Below are positions 7,630 through 16,997 of a stretch of 39,810 bases of DNA, one piece after another. Position 1 is the first letter of the stretch. Every line of letters begins with the position of its first letter. The stretch lies in contig JBGAPI010000048.1 in assembly GCA_044221335.1 (NCBI GenBank), positions 1 through 39,810 of the forward strand. The letters run 5' to 3'. Source of the stretch: JBGAPI01 sp044221335 (GTDB taxonomy: Bacteria; Pseudomonadota; Gammaproteobacteria; Xanthomonadales; Ahniellaceae). The notes beneath the pieces were generated by a model, which searched no databases, was not told the origin of the DNA, and worked only from the letters and a program-made list of their open reading frames with translations. Both the position numbers and the translations under genes were made by a program.

Positions 7630-10181
7630 TGAACCTCTGGCCCCTGGTGCGCGCCGAGCTGATCCGCCTGCTGCCGGAGCTGTCGGGCTGGGCGCAGCGG
7701 CTGTCGGTGAGCGAGGACGGCGCGGCCGCGGCGCAGTGGCAGCGGCGCCTGGAGTCGTTCCAGGGCGCGCTGGTGGTGCTGGAGAACGCCACGCTCAGCG
7801 ACTTCGTGATGAAGCTCGCCGGCGTCTGGCGCGCGGGGGGGCGCGAGCGGGCCGCGCGCCTGACCGAGGCCGGCCTCGCGTGGCTGCGCAGCCTCGCCGA
7901 GCTCGATGCGGCGGCGGCGAGTCGCCGGCTGGAAGAGCTGCCGGAGTTCCTGCAGCAGTTCGATCGCGGCGCGCCGACGGCGGCGACCCGCAGCAGCGGA
8001 GACGCCGACGCGCGGCTGGTGCGGCTGTTCGCGCAGGAGGTCGAGGACAAGACCGGACAGCTCGATCGCCTCCTGCTGCAGCTCGAAGCCGCACCGGACC
8101 GGCTGGAGCTGATCGCGCCGATGATGCGCGCGGCGCATTCGCTGAAGGGCGCGGCGCGGGCCGTGCGCAACGAGGCCTTCGTCAATCTCGCGCACGGGCT
8201 GGAGGATCGCCTCGCGACCGCCCAGAAGGCCGGCGGCAGGGTCACCGACGCCAGCATCGACGACGCGCTGCGCACCATCGACACGTTGCGCGCACTGAGC
8301 CGCGAGATGCGCGACGCGCAGTCCGCGCCGGAAGTGGCCGCCTTGCCCGCGGCGACGCCGCAGGATGCGGCGGAACTGGCACCCCCGGCTCCAGCGGCTC
8401 CCGCGGCGCCGGCGGGTTACATCGCCAGCGAGGACTCCGAACCGGTGCTCCGGATCCGCGCCAGCCTGATCGGCGAACTGATCGCGCTGGCGGGCAGCGG
8501 CATGGTCGAGTCGCGCCGGCTGAAGCTGTTCGCCGAACGCCAGCAGCGGCTGCGGCGCCAGCTCGGCGACGCCGCGCGCGCGCTCGACGCCCTGCATCAC
8601 CGGCTCGGTGCGCCGTCGCCGAAGACCGCGCTCGGCGCCGAGCTTGCCGACCTGCGCGAGCGCGTCGGCGAGAGTCGCCACCACGTCAACGACTGGATCG
8701 AGGACTTCGGCGAATTCATGCGCGAGTCCTTCGACCTCACCGAGCGCATCTACCACCGTGCCGCGCAGACCCGTCTCCGGCCTTTCGGCGAGATCGCCAG
8801 CGGCTACCCGCGGATGCTGCGCGACCTCGCGCGCCGCCTCGGCAAGCGGGTCCGGGTGCTGATCGACGGCGAGGCGCTGGCGGTCGATCGCGACGTGCTG
8901 GAGCGGATCGACGCGCCGCTCACGCACCTGCTGCGCAACGCGCTCGACCACGGCATCGAATCGCCGGAGCAGCGCCGCGCCGCCGGCAAGCCCGAGGAAG
9001 GCCAGATCCGCATCCGCGCCAGCTACCGAGCCGGCATGCTGGCGGTCGACGTCGGCGACGACGGCGCCGGAATCGACGCCGCCCGGATCCGCGCCAAGCT
9101 CATCGCCGACGGCACGATCGACGCGGCGACCGCGGCGACCCTCGACGACGAACGCCTGTACGACCACCTGTTCGGCGCCGGCTTCTCGACCCGCGACGAA
9201 GTCAGCGAGATCAGCGGCCGCGGCGTCGGGCTCGACGTCGTGCGGCAGATGGTGAAGCAGCTCGACGGCCAGGTGCGGATCTCGTCCAGCGCGGGCCTCG
9301 GCACCAGCTTCCACCTGCTGGTGCCGATCTCGCGGGTGGTGACCCGAGCGCTGGCGGTGACCGTCGCCGGCGAGGCCTATGCCTTCCCGCTGCTCCGGGT
9401 CGAGCGCGTGGTCCGGGCGTCGCCGGACCAGACCCACACCGTCGAGGGACTGCAGTTCGTCGCGCTGGAGAATCGCCATATCGGCCTGCTGCCGCTCGCC
9501 GAGCAGCTCGAACTCGGCGCCACCCGGCCAGGCAAGGAACTGATCGACCTCGTCGTCGTCAGCGTCGAGGGCCGCTCGCTGGCCTTCGTCGTCGACGCCA
9601 TCCTCGGCGAGTTCGATCTCGCGACCCGCCCGCTGGATGCCCGCCTCGGCAGGATCGCCGACCTCGCCGCGCTGGCATTGCTGCCGGACGGCGCGCCGGT
9701 GGTGCTGCTCGACGTCGACGACCTGATGCGCGGCGCGCTGGAATCGCGGCGTGCCCGGCTCGCCGGCGGCGGCGACGGCCGCGAGGAGCCGCGCCAGCGG
9801 CAGCGCGTGCTGGTGGTCGACGACTCGATCTCCGTGCGCGAGCTGGAGCGCCAGCTGCTGGCGGCGCACGGCTACGACGTCGCGGTCGCGGTCGACGGCA
9901 TGGACGCCTGGTCGCGGCTGCGCGAATGGCCCTGCGACCTCGTCGTCACCGATGTCGACATGCCGCGGCTCGACGGCATCGAGCTCACCCGCTCGATCAA
10001 GCAGGACCCGCACCTGCGCTCCCTGCCGGTGGTGATCGTGTCCTACCGCGACCGGCCGGAGGACCGCGCGCGCGGCCTCGAGGTGCGCGCCGACGCCTAC
10101 CTCACGAAGAGCGACTTCCACGAGGACCGCTTCGTCGACGCGGTGCGCACGCTGATCGGCGGTGCCGGAGACGGGGAATGA
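7629..10181 (+). CDS. wspE: Hybrid CheA-type histidine kinase/response regulator, WspE-type
   Basis: Autokinase that phosphorylates the diguanylate cyclase WspR and, in the canonical system, WspF. The 850 residues show an N-terminal helical extension of about 125 residues of unknown role and an HPt (P1) domain with the phospho-acceptor H170 in AAHSLKGAARA. A dimerisation region follows, then an ATPase domain with N-box HLLRNALDHGIE, G1 box DVGDDGAGID and SGRGVGLDVV, a CheW-like P5 domain, and a C-terminal receiver with VVDDS, phospho-acceptor Asp at about 775 (VVTDVDMP) and Lys in YLTKSD. All catalytic residues are present. It starts at ATG 7629 overlapping the wspD stop and ends overlapping wspF (ATGA). 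From memory, Pseudomonas WspE is near 750-760 aa and begins close to the HPt; the extra N-terminus is the main oddity. Confidence 0.93.
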   Translation: MNLWPLVRAELIRLLPELSGWAQRLSVSEDGAAAAQWQRRLESFQGALVVLENATLSDFVMKLAGVWRAGGRERAARLTEAGLAWLRSLAELDAAAASRRLEELPEFLQQFDRGAPTAATRSSGDADARLVRLFAQEVEDKTGQLDRLLLQLEAAPDRLELIAPMMRAAHSLKGAARAVRNEAFVNLAHGLEDRLATAQKAGGRVTDASIDDALRTIDTLRALSREMRDAQSAPEVAALPAATPQDAAELAPPAPAAPAAPAGYIASEDSEPVLRIRASLIGELIALAGSGMVESRRLKLFAERQQRLRRQLGDAARALDALHHRLGAPSPKTALGAELADLRERVGESRHHVNDWIEDFGEFMRESFDLTERIYHRAAQTRLRPFGEIASGYPRMLRDLARRLGKRVRVLIDGEALAVDRDVLERIDAPLTHLLRNALDHGIESPEQRRAAGKPEEGQIRIRASYRAGMLAVDVGDDGAGIDAARIRAKLIADGTIDAATAATLDDERLYDHLFGAGFSTRDEVSEISGRGVGLDVVRQMVKQLDGQVRISSSAGLGTSFHLLVPISRVVTRALAVTVAGEAYAFPLLRVERVVRASPDQTHTVEGLQFVALENRHIGLLPLAEQLELGATRPGKELIDLVVVSVEGRSLAFVVDAILGEFDLATRPLDARLGRIADLAALALLPDGAPVVLLDVDDLMRGALESRRARLAGGGDGREEPRQRQRVLVVDDSISVRELERQLLAAHGYDVAVAVDGMDAWSRLREWPCDLVVTDVDMPRLDGIELTRSIKQDPHLRSLPVVIVSYRDRPEDRARGLEVRADAYLTKSDFHEDRFVDAVRTLIGGAGDGE

Positions 10182-11154
10182 AGGTCGCGATCGTCCACCA
10201 CGCCCGCCTCGTGCGGGAGGCGCTGCGGCGGTCGCTGGCGAAAAGTTCGTTCGAGATCAGTCTCGTCACCGCCGACCTCGAGGCGACGCTGGAGCGCGGC
10301 CGGGCCCGCCTCGTCCTGGTCGAGCTCGACGTGCTCGGCGCGAAGGCGGAGAAGCTCGACCGCCTGACCGCGGCCGGTCTCGGCGTGGTGGTGCTGGCGC
10401 GGCCGGACGCGGTCGGCGCCGCCTACGACGCGCTCGGCCGCGGCGCGCTGGCGCTGCTCGAGCCGCCGGCGCTGGCCGACGATGGCGAGCTGGTCGGCGC
10501 GGCGCGCTTCGTCGAACGCCTGACCCGGATCGCCAGCCTCATCGAGGCGGCAGCGCCGAAGACCCCGGTCCCGGAGGCCGGCGGCCATTCGCCGGTGCTC
10601 GCCCTCGGCGCCTCCACCGGCGGCCCGCTGGCACTCGCGACCGTGCTGTCGAAGCTGCCGACGACGTTTCCCGCGGCGGTACTGATCGTCCAGCACATCG
10701 AGGGCGAATTCTCCGAAGGCCTGGCCCAGTGGCTGTCCGGCCGCACCGAGCTGCCGGTGCAGCTTGCCGCGCGCGGCGGGGTGCCGCGCGCCGGCCAGGT
10801 CTACATCGCGCCGCCGAATGCCCACCTGGTGCTGCTGCCGAGCCAGCAGTTCTCGCTGCGCGCGCCGATCGGCAGCGAGTTGCACGTGCCGAGCGTCGAC
10901 ACCCTGTTCGGCAGCCTCGCCGAACACTGCGCGCCGGGCGCCGCGGCGCTGTTGACCGGCATGGGCAGCGACGGCGCCGCCGGCCTGGCGCGCCTGCGCC
11001 AGCGCGGCTGGTACACCGTCGCGCAGGACGCGGCCAGCTCGGTGGTCTACGGCATGCCGCGCGCGGCCGTCGAACTCGGCGCCGCCGAGGCCAGCCTCGC
11101 CCTGCCGGCGATCGCGCCGGCCCTGATCCGCCATTTCGCCTGGAAGTCGCGCGG

Positions 11155-11158
<4 letters not shown>
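10178..11158 (+). CDS. wspF: CheB-type methylesterase with degenerate receiver, WspF-type
   Basis: Predicted protein-glutamate methylesterase that resets the WspA receptor. The 326 residues consist of an N-terminal receiver-like domain (about 1-105) and a C-terminal CheB esterase domain (about 137-320). The catalytic triad is intact: S146 in GASTGGP, H173 in VQHIEGEF and D265 in GMGSDGA. The receiver, however, looks inactive: the acidic pair is replaced by HH (residues 7-8), the phospho-acceptor Asp position is Glu (E49 in LVLVELDVLG), and the usual Thr/Ser region reads VVVLARP. The domain also appears shortened after the acceptor site. If so, regulation by WspE phosphotransfer would be lost or replaced. 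It overlaps wspE (ATGA) and wspR (ATGA). Confidence 0.9.
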
Positions 11159-12318
<1,160 letters not shown>

Positions 12319-12491
12319 CAGCGGCGCAAGCCGCGACTCACGTCGCACGGAGACTGCACGCCCCGTCGAATCGCTGATCGGCAGGAAGCCCTCGCCCCGA
12401 GTCCTCGCCCGAAGTTGCGCCGATCGCGCAATTCCGGGAGAGGGGGAACGATCGTCGCGGATTGAGCGGCGGGTCACTTCTCTGGAGAGGT
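12319..12491. terminator. Convergent wspR / rnpB spacer with weak hairpins
   Basis: A short stem-loop GCGGC-GCAA-GCCGC (12321-12334) directly follows the wspR stop. A second hairpin at 12411-12433 (TTGCGC-N5-GCGCAA core) lies about 60 nt past the 3' end of rnpB on the other strand. Neither has a clear U-tract, so termination by these elements is a guess. Confidence 0.3.
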
Positions 12492-12842
12492 GCGGAGCCG
12501 GCCGGTAAGCCGGGTTCTGTCGTGGACAGTCATTCCTCTGGACACTGCGTCGCCGCAGGCCTCAAGCGACCTACCCGGATGCGATGCGGGCCGCACCAAT
12601 GCATCCCTATTTGGTCTTGCTCCCGGTGGGGTTTGCCAGTGCGGACGGTTGCCCGCCGCACGGTGCGCTCTTACCGCACCTTTTCACCCTTGCCACGCAC
12701 CGCAAGCGGCCGTTCGGCGGTTCGTTTTCTGTTGCACTTTCCGTCGGCTCGCGCCGCCCAGGAGTTACCTGGCACCGTGCCCTGTGGAGCCCGGACTTTC
12801 CTCGACGCGATTTCCGCGCCGCGACTGTCTGGCCGACTCCGC
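12492..12842 (-). ncRNA. rnpB: RNase P RNA, bacterial class A
   Basis: Catalytic RNA that removes the 5' leader of pre-tRNAs. On the minus strand the conserved 5' core (GAGGAAAGTCCGGGCTCC followed by ACAGGGCA) and the conserved 3' segment (GACAGAACCCGGCTTA) are both present. The two ends pair perfectly over 12 bp (12831-12842 with 12492-12503) to give helix P1, which sets the limits. Length about 351 nt, typical of class A RNAs. A good -10 element sits seven bases upstream of the 5' end. Protein-like open frames within this interval on both strands are shadows of the RNA gene. Confidence 0.97.
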
Positions 12843-12848
12843 GGGCGC

Positions 12849-12854
12849 ATTGTA
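12849..12854 (-). promoter_or_regulatory. rnpB promoter -10 element
   Basis: On the minus strand TACAAT occurs six bases upstream of the inferred rnpB 5' end (12842), followed by a GC-rich discriminator (GCGCCC). The -35 region 17 bp upstream has only poor resemblance to TTGACA. A GC-rich discriminator is typical of growth-rate-regulated stable-RNA promoters; regulation here is inferred. Confidence 0.6.
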
Positions 12855-13131
12855 CGCAGGTAGGACGGGCCCTGCCCGCCATCGCCCTATCGTCGCGCAC
12901 ATCGCGGAGAGCGGCCCCGGCCGGCTGCCCCTGGTCGGGAACCCCTGACAGCGCGACCCCGGTGCCGCTCGACGGCTTCGGGCGAAGCCTACGGGGGCGG
13001 ATCGCGCCCCGCCGACGATCGTTCCGCTCCTGCGCCGGTGCCGGTCACCGGCCTCGGCGCGATCGAAGATGCCCATCAGAGCAGTCGAGCGACAACGCAA
13101 CATCGCAGAGTCGGCGCGTCCGCGACGCACC

Positions 13132-13443
13132 CTACCGCGGCATCGAAAACGGGGTGATCTTCTCGCCGGTCGATGCATCGCGGATGGCGAGCTTGCCGCG
13201 CTGCTCGACCTCCTCGATCTTCACCACCGCGTGCATCGGCAGATGCAGCACGCGGGTGTGACCGAACTCGTCGCGCAGCTTCTCCTCGGTCGGATCGACG
13301 ACCAGCGAGCTCGCCGGCTCGAACACCAGCTGCGAGATCTCGGTGCAGCCCCACAGCCCGCTCGACGCGACCTGCCGGCAGTACAGCTCGTAGACCTTGC
13401 CCTGGTTGTTGAAGGTGACCTTGTAGAGCTTCTTCTCGCGCAT
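13132..13443 (-). CDS. DUF1820 family protein
   Basis: Conserved small cytoplasmic protein of unknown function found in gammaproteobacteria. The 103 residues show the family's core: KLYKVTFNNQGKVYELYCRQV near the start, a central VVDPTEEKLRDEF, and LPMHAVVKIEEVEQRGK toward the end, suggesting a compact beta-rich fold. Length is normal. ATG 13443 is the only sensible start, although the ribosome site is weak. It lies between rnpB (290 bp downstream, same strand) and the last copy of the exported paralogue array (95 bp upstream, same strand). Nothing indicates a functional link to either neighbour. Confidence 0.8.
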   Translation of the reverse strand: MREKKLYKVTFNNQGKVYELYCRQVASSGLWGCTEISQLVFEPASSLVVDPTEEKLRDEFGHTRVLHLPMHAVVKIEEVEQRGKLAIRDASTGEKITPFSMPR

Positions 13444-13538
13444 GGCCTGAGGGTGGCGGCTGCGCCGGGCAATGTAAAGCCGAGGCCGCTACCGTACGAA
13501 CTCGACCGGCCCGTCCCACGACACGCCGATCACTGCAC

Positions 13539-15143
13539 CTACCGGCCGCGCGTCACCCGGACGACGCCGCGATGCGGGACCGCGCCGCTGTAGTTGGCGA
13601 CGCGGCCGGGCTGCGCGTTGGAGTTGATGAAATTCATCGCCGCGAAGCCGATGACCGGCAGACCGTAGTAGGTGTCGCCCTCGAGAGATTGCAGGGTGCG
13701 CGCGCCGGCCGGGTTCGGCACCTGCGGATTCAGCATCCGGAGCTCGAGCCAGCCGCGGTCGGCCGGCGGGCCTCGCGACAGGATCCTGGGCACGGCATTG
13801 AGGGCTCCGTCCGAACCGAAGATCGCCGTCGGCGACCGGGTCTGCGAGTCGACCAGTGTGATCTCCTGATTGAAGCTCACCATCTGGGCGGCGTAGCAAA
13901 GGCTCTCGGATTCGGCGGTCGGTCGGATGGGCGGCGGCCCGCACAGGAAGTCGACGACGCAGACGTCCGGGATCGGCATGGGCTGCTCCTCGCGGTCGTA
14001 GAACTGGAACTTGACCGGCTCGCAGGACTTCCCGTCGTCCCGGAACGGATCGCTGAAAGGCAGCCGCGCTTCGGCGATAAAGTCGGTGTAGTAGGGCTTG
14101 GTGGGAAAGACCTGCAGCCATTCGGTCGCGGCACCGATCGCGGATTCCGTATCGAAGTCGTTGATGATCTTGTCCTGCATCAGCACGGCGCTGACGGCGT
14201 CGGCCGTCCCGGCGGTCCAGTGCGAGGTGATCGTGGTGCCGTCGTCGAGGCTCGCCTGCGACGCGACCGTCGCGCTGCCGTCGCTCGCGCTGGTGAGATC
14301 GGGCAAGGCGTTGCCCGGCGCCGTGTGCAGGCCACCGGCCGGGGCGCTGCCGCCGTAGAATCCCTCGATCGCGGTCGCCGCGTAGGCATGCAGGGTACCG
14401 TTGCCCACGTTGATGATCTGCGCGGTGCCGTACAGGCCACCGCCGGGTGCAGCGATGTCGCGCTGGCGATTGCCGGAATTGTCGGCCCAGGCGCCGGCAA
14501 GACCGAACCAGTTCGCGATCGGCCGCGCGCAATTCGACGGCATCCCGGTGTTGGGGATCCCGGTCGGTGTGGCGTGGGTGATCTCCTCCAGCACCTGGGT
14601 CGGAGCGATCCCTTCCGCGAGCTCGCCCATTTCGATGACCTCCACGAAGCCTTCGCGGGTGCGGCCGAGGCGGGTAGTGCCTTGGTCGTTGTTCGAGCCG
14701 GAGTACTGGAAGTTGCGGAAGGGCGTGTAGCGGGTACCGTCGGCGAGCTGCTGCAAGCTGGCGTTGTCGCGCAGCGCCGGAACCGTGCAGGTAGTGTCGC
14801 GGGTCAGCAGATTGGCCGGCCCGAAGGCGTCGAGCGAGAACACGGCCGCGGTCCAGACGTCATAGGGCGACAGGTAGAGATTGAGGCTCAGCACATCCTT
14901 GCCGTTCCGCGCCTCGCGGAAGCGCACCTTCACCGCCTTGCCGCGGTTCGTGGTGTTGGTCAGCACGATGTAGGTGTCGTTGCCCGCGTTGGCCGTGAAG
15001 TACGGGTACAGCAGGACCTGGCCGAGGCCGCGCGGATTGACGCTGACGCCGGCCATCGCCGATAGGCTGAAGCCCCCGACGAGTGCGCCGAGCAGGGCGC
15101 GCTGCAGGGAGATTCTCGACGTCCGGCACCTGGTTTCGCGCAT
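13539..15143 (-). CDS. Exported protein of five-member tandem family, copy 1
   Basis: Unknown function; the copy nearest the 3' end of the array. The 534-residue product has an N-terminal export signal (basic stretch, hydrophobic ALLGALVGGFSLSAMA, likely cut near residue 32). The family core follows: VNPRGLGQVLLYPYFT, DTYIVLTNTTNRGKAVKVRFREA, LYLSPYDVWTAAVFSLD and a CTVPA disulphide candidate. A middle region has GLYGTAQIINVGNGTLHAYAA, EGFYGG and FPTKPYY. A variable Cys/Pro-rich loop sits after GKSCE (with DREEQ). The C-terminal block reads GLPVIGFAAMNFINSNAQPGR then ANYSGAV. Repeated hydrophobic-polar alternation suggests beta-sandwich domains. AGGA lies eight bases before ATG 15143. I do not recognise a named family. 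The absence of a terminal Phe argues against an outer-membrane barrel. Confidence 0.85.
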   Translation of the reverse strand: MRETRCRTSRISLQRALLGALVGGFSLSAMAGVSVNPRGLGQVLLYPYFTANAGNDTYIVLTNTTNRGKAVKVRFREARNGKDVLSLNLYLSPYDVWTAAVFSLDAFGPANLLTRDTTCTVPALRDNASLQQLADGTRYTPFRNFQYSGSNNDQGTTRLGRTREGFVEVIEMGELAEGIAPTQVLEEITHATPTGIPNTGMPSNCARPIANWFGLAGAWADNSGNRQRDIAAPGGGLYGTAQIINVGNGTLHAYAATAIEGFYGGSAPAGGLHTAPGNALPDLTSASDGSATVASQASLDDGTTITSHWTAGTADAVSAVLMQDKIINDFDTESAIGAATEWLQVFPTKPYYTDFIAEARLPFSDPFRDDGKSCEPVKFQFYDREEQPMPIPDVCVVDFLCGPPPIRPTAESESLCYAAQMVSFNQEITLVDSQTRSPTAIFGSDGALNAVPRILSRGPPADRGWLELRMLNPQVPNPAGARTLQSLEGDTYYGLPVIGFAAMNFINSNAQPGRVANYSGAVPHRGVVRVTRGR

Positions 15144-15288
15144 GCCTCGTCCTCATGGATGGCTGCAGCATAGGGCGACGGATCGGACCCGGTTGCGACA
15201 TCGCGCCCCCGGAAGGCTCGACGGGGAGCGACCCGGGGGTCGCTCCGCTTCCCGCACCGACGCGGGCGGCGGCTTGTCGCCCGCCGCC

Positions 15289-16917
15289 TTACCGGCCTGC
15301 TTCCGTGGCGGTCGTCGTACCGTGTCGATCGATCCGCACGCTGCCACGCAGCGGAACCGAGCCGCTGTAGTTCGCGAGCTTGCCGGGCTGGGCGTTGCCG
15401 TTGACGTAGCGGGTCGCGCCGAAGCCGATCAATGGCAGTCCGAAGTAGGTGTCGCCCTCGAGCGAAGTCAGGCGGTGGATCGCCCTGCCGCCGCCGTCGA
15501 CGGCCGGCAGGCCGAGGGTGAGCACGCCGCGGTCGGAGGTCACGCCGCCGGACCTCGGCTGCAGCGGCGCGGAGGCGTCGGAGCCGAAGATCGCCGACGG
15601 TGTCTGGTGCAGCGGGTCGATCCCGGCGATCTGCTGGCCGACGGCGATCACCTGGGCGGCGAAGCAGACATCGCCCGGCGGGATCACGTAGGGCGGCTCC
15701 GGCGGCGGCGCGGCGAAGCACACCTCGTCGCAGGGATGCAGCGGCGGACCGGTCCTGAACGCGTCGCGGTCGCGCGCCACCGGCGTCGTGAGCTCACAGG
15801 CCTTGCCGTCGCCGACGAAGGGATCCGAGAACGGTAGCGCGGGCGTGACCCCGCTGCCGCTGTAGTAGGCCTTGGTCGGGAAGGTGACCACCCATTCCGT
15901 GCTGGCGCCGATCGACCGCTCGGTATCGAATTCGTTGCCGAAGGATTCCTGCATCAGCACAGCGCTCACCGCGTCCGCCGTGCCGGCGTCCCAGTGCGAC
16001 AACACGGGAGTGCCGTCGTCGAGCACCACCAGCGACTCGATCGTCGCCGCGCCGACGCTCGCACTCGCGAGGTTCGGGGCGGTCGAGCCCGGCGAGGTAT
16101 GCAGCGCGCCCGCGGGTGCCGTGCCGCCGTAGAAGCCCTCGATCGCCGTCGCCGCATAGGCGTGCAGCGTGCCATCGGCGACGTTGATGATCTGCGCCGT
16201 GCCGTAGAGGCCGCCGGAGGGCCGACCGATGTCGGCCTGGCGATTGCCGCTGCCGTCGCTCCAGGCTCCGGTCGTGCTGTCCCAGTCGGACAGCGGCAAG
16301 CTGCAGTTCATCGGCACGCCGCTGTTCGGAGTGCCGCTCGGCGTGACCTGACTCACCTCCTCCAGCACCTGGGTCGACGCGGTCCCGGCGGCGAGTTCGC
16401 CCATTTCGATCACTTCCAGGAAGCCCTCGCGGGTGCGGGCGAGCGACGCACCGCCATCGTCGTTGCTGCTTCCGGTGTAGTTGAAGTTCCGGAACGACAC
16501 GTAGCGGGTCCCGTCGGGCAGGACCTGCAGCAGCGGGTTGGTCCGGATCGCCGGCACCGTGCAGCTGGTGTCGCGGGTGATCAGGGTGGCCGGGCCGGTG
16601 GCGTCGAGCGACACCAGCGCCGCGGTCCAGACGTCGTACGGCGACAGGTAGACGTTGAAACTGAGGTCGTCGCGGCCGTTGCGCGCCTCGCGGAAGCGCA
16701 CCTTCACCGCCTTGCCCCGGTTCGTCGTGTTGGTGACCGAGACGTAGGTGTCGTGGCCTCCGTTGACGGTGTAGTAGGGGAACAGCAGCACCTGTCCCAC
16801 ACCCCGCGGATTGACCGTCACGGCGGCGGCAGTCGGCGCCGCGTTGATCGCGGCCAGCATGGCCGCCAGGGCGGTGCGGAGTCCGTTGCGGGTCACTCGA
16901 CTCGTCCGGCTCGTCAT
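15289..16917 (-). CDS. Exported protein of five-member tandem family, copy 2
   Basis: Unknown function; 542 residues from ATG 16917 (an in-frame ATG at 16926 is possible; GGA ten bases upstream favours 16917). A signal peptide (LRTALAAMLAAINAAPTAAA) leads into the shared core VNPRGVGQVLLFPYYTVNGG, TNTTNRGKAVKVRFREARNG and LYLSPYDVWTAALVSLDATG. Middle blocks GGLYGTAQIINVADGTLHAYAA and EGFYGG are near-identical to copy 1. The variable loop after GKACE has several Cys and many Pro (PPPEPPYVIPPGDVC). The end block is GLPLIGFGATRYVNGNAQPG. The C-terminal tail RIDRHGTTTATEAGR resembles that of copy 5, so these two may be closest. Gap to copy 1 is about 145 bp and to copy 3 about 80 bp. Open frame upstream of the start is the 3' part of copy 3 in another frame. 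Confidence 0.83.
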   Translation of the reverse strand: MTSRTSRVTRNGLRTALAAMLAAINAAPTAAAVTVNPRGVGQVLLFPYYTVNGGHDTYVSVTNTTNRGKAVKVRFREARNGRDDLSFNVYLSPYDVWTAALVSLDATGPATLITRDTSCTVPAIRTNPLLQVLPDGTRYVSFRNFNYTGSSNDDGGASLARTREGFLEVIEMGELAAGTASTQVLEEVSQVTPSGTPNSGVPMNCSLPLSDWDSTTGAWSDGSGNRQADIGRPSGGLYGTAQIINVADGTLHAYAATAIEGFYGGTAPAGALHTSPGSTAPNLASASVGAATIESLVVLDDGTPVLSHWDAGTADAVSAVLMQESFGNEFDTERSIGASTEWVVTFPTKAYYSGSGVTPALPFSDPFVGDGKACELTTPVARDRDAFRTGPPLHPCDEVCFAAPPPEPPYVIPPGDVCFAAQVIAVGQQIAGIDPLHQTPSAIFGSDASAPLQPRSGGVTSDRGVLTLGLPAVDGGGRAIHRLTSLEGDTYFGLPLIGFGATRYVNGNAQPGKLANYSGSVPLRGSVRIDRHGTTTATEAGR

Positions 16918-16997
16918 GTCGCACATTCCGCGGCAAGACCCCGCCGGGGACGATCGCGCAAGCCGATCCGACATCGAGCCGGGCGTCGATGTGCGGC

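Noticed and set aside
12462..13261. Overlapping open frames on both strands around 12.5-13.2 kb
   Set aside because: The interval is RNase P RNA with a perfect P1 helix and conserved core; the frames have no protein-like features.
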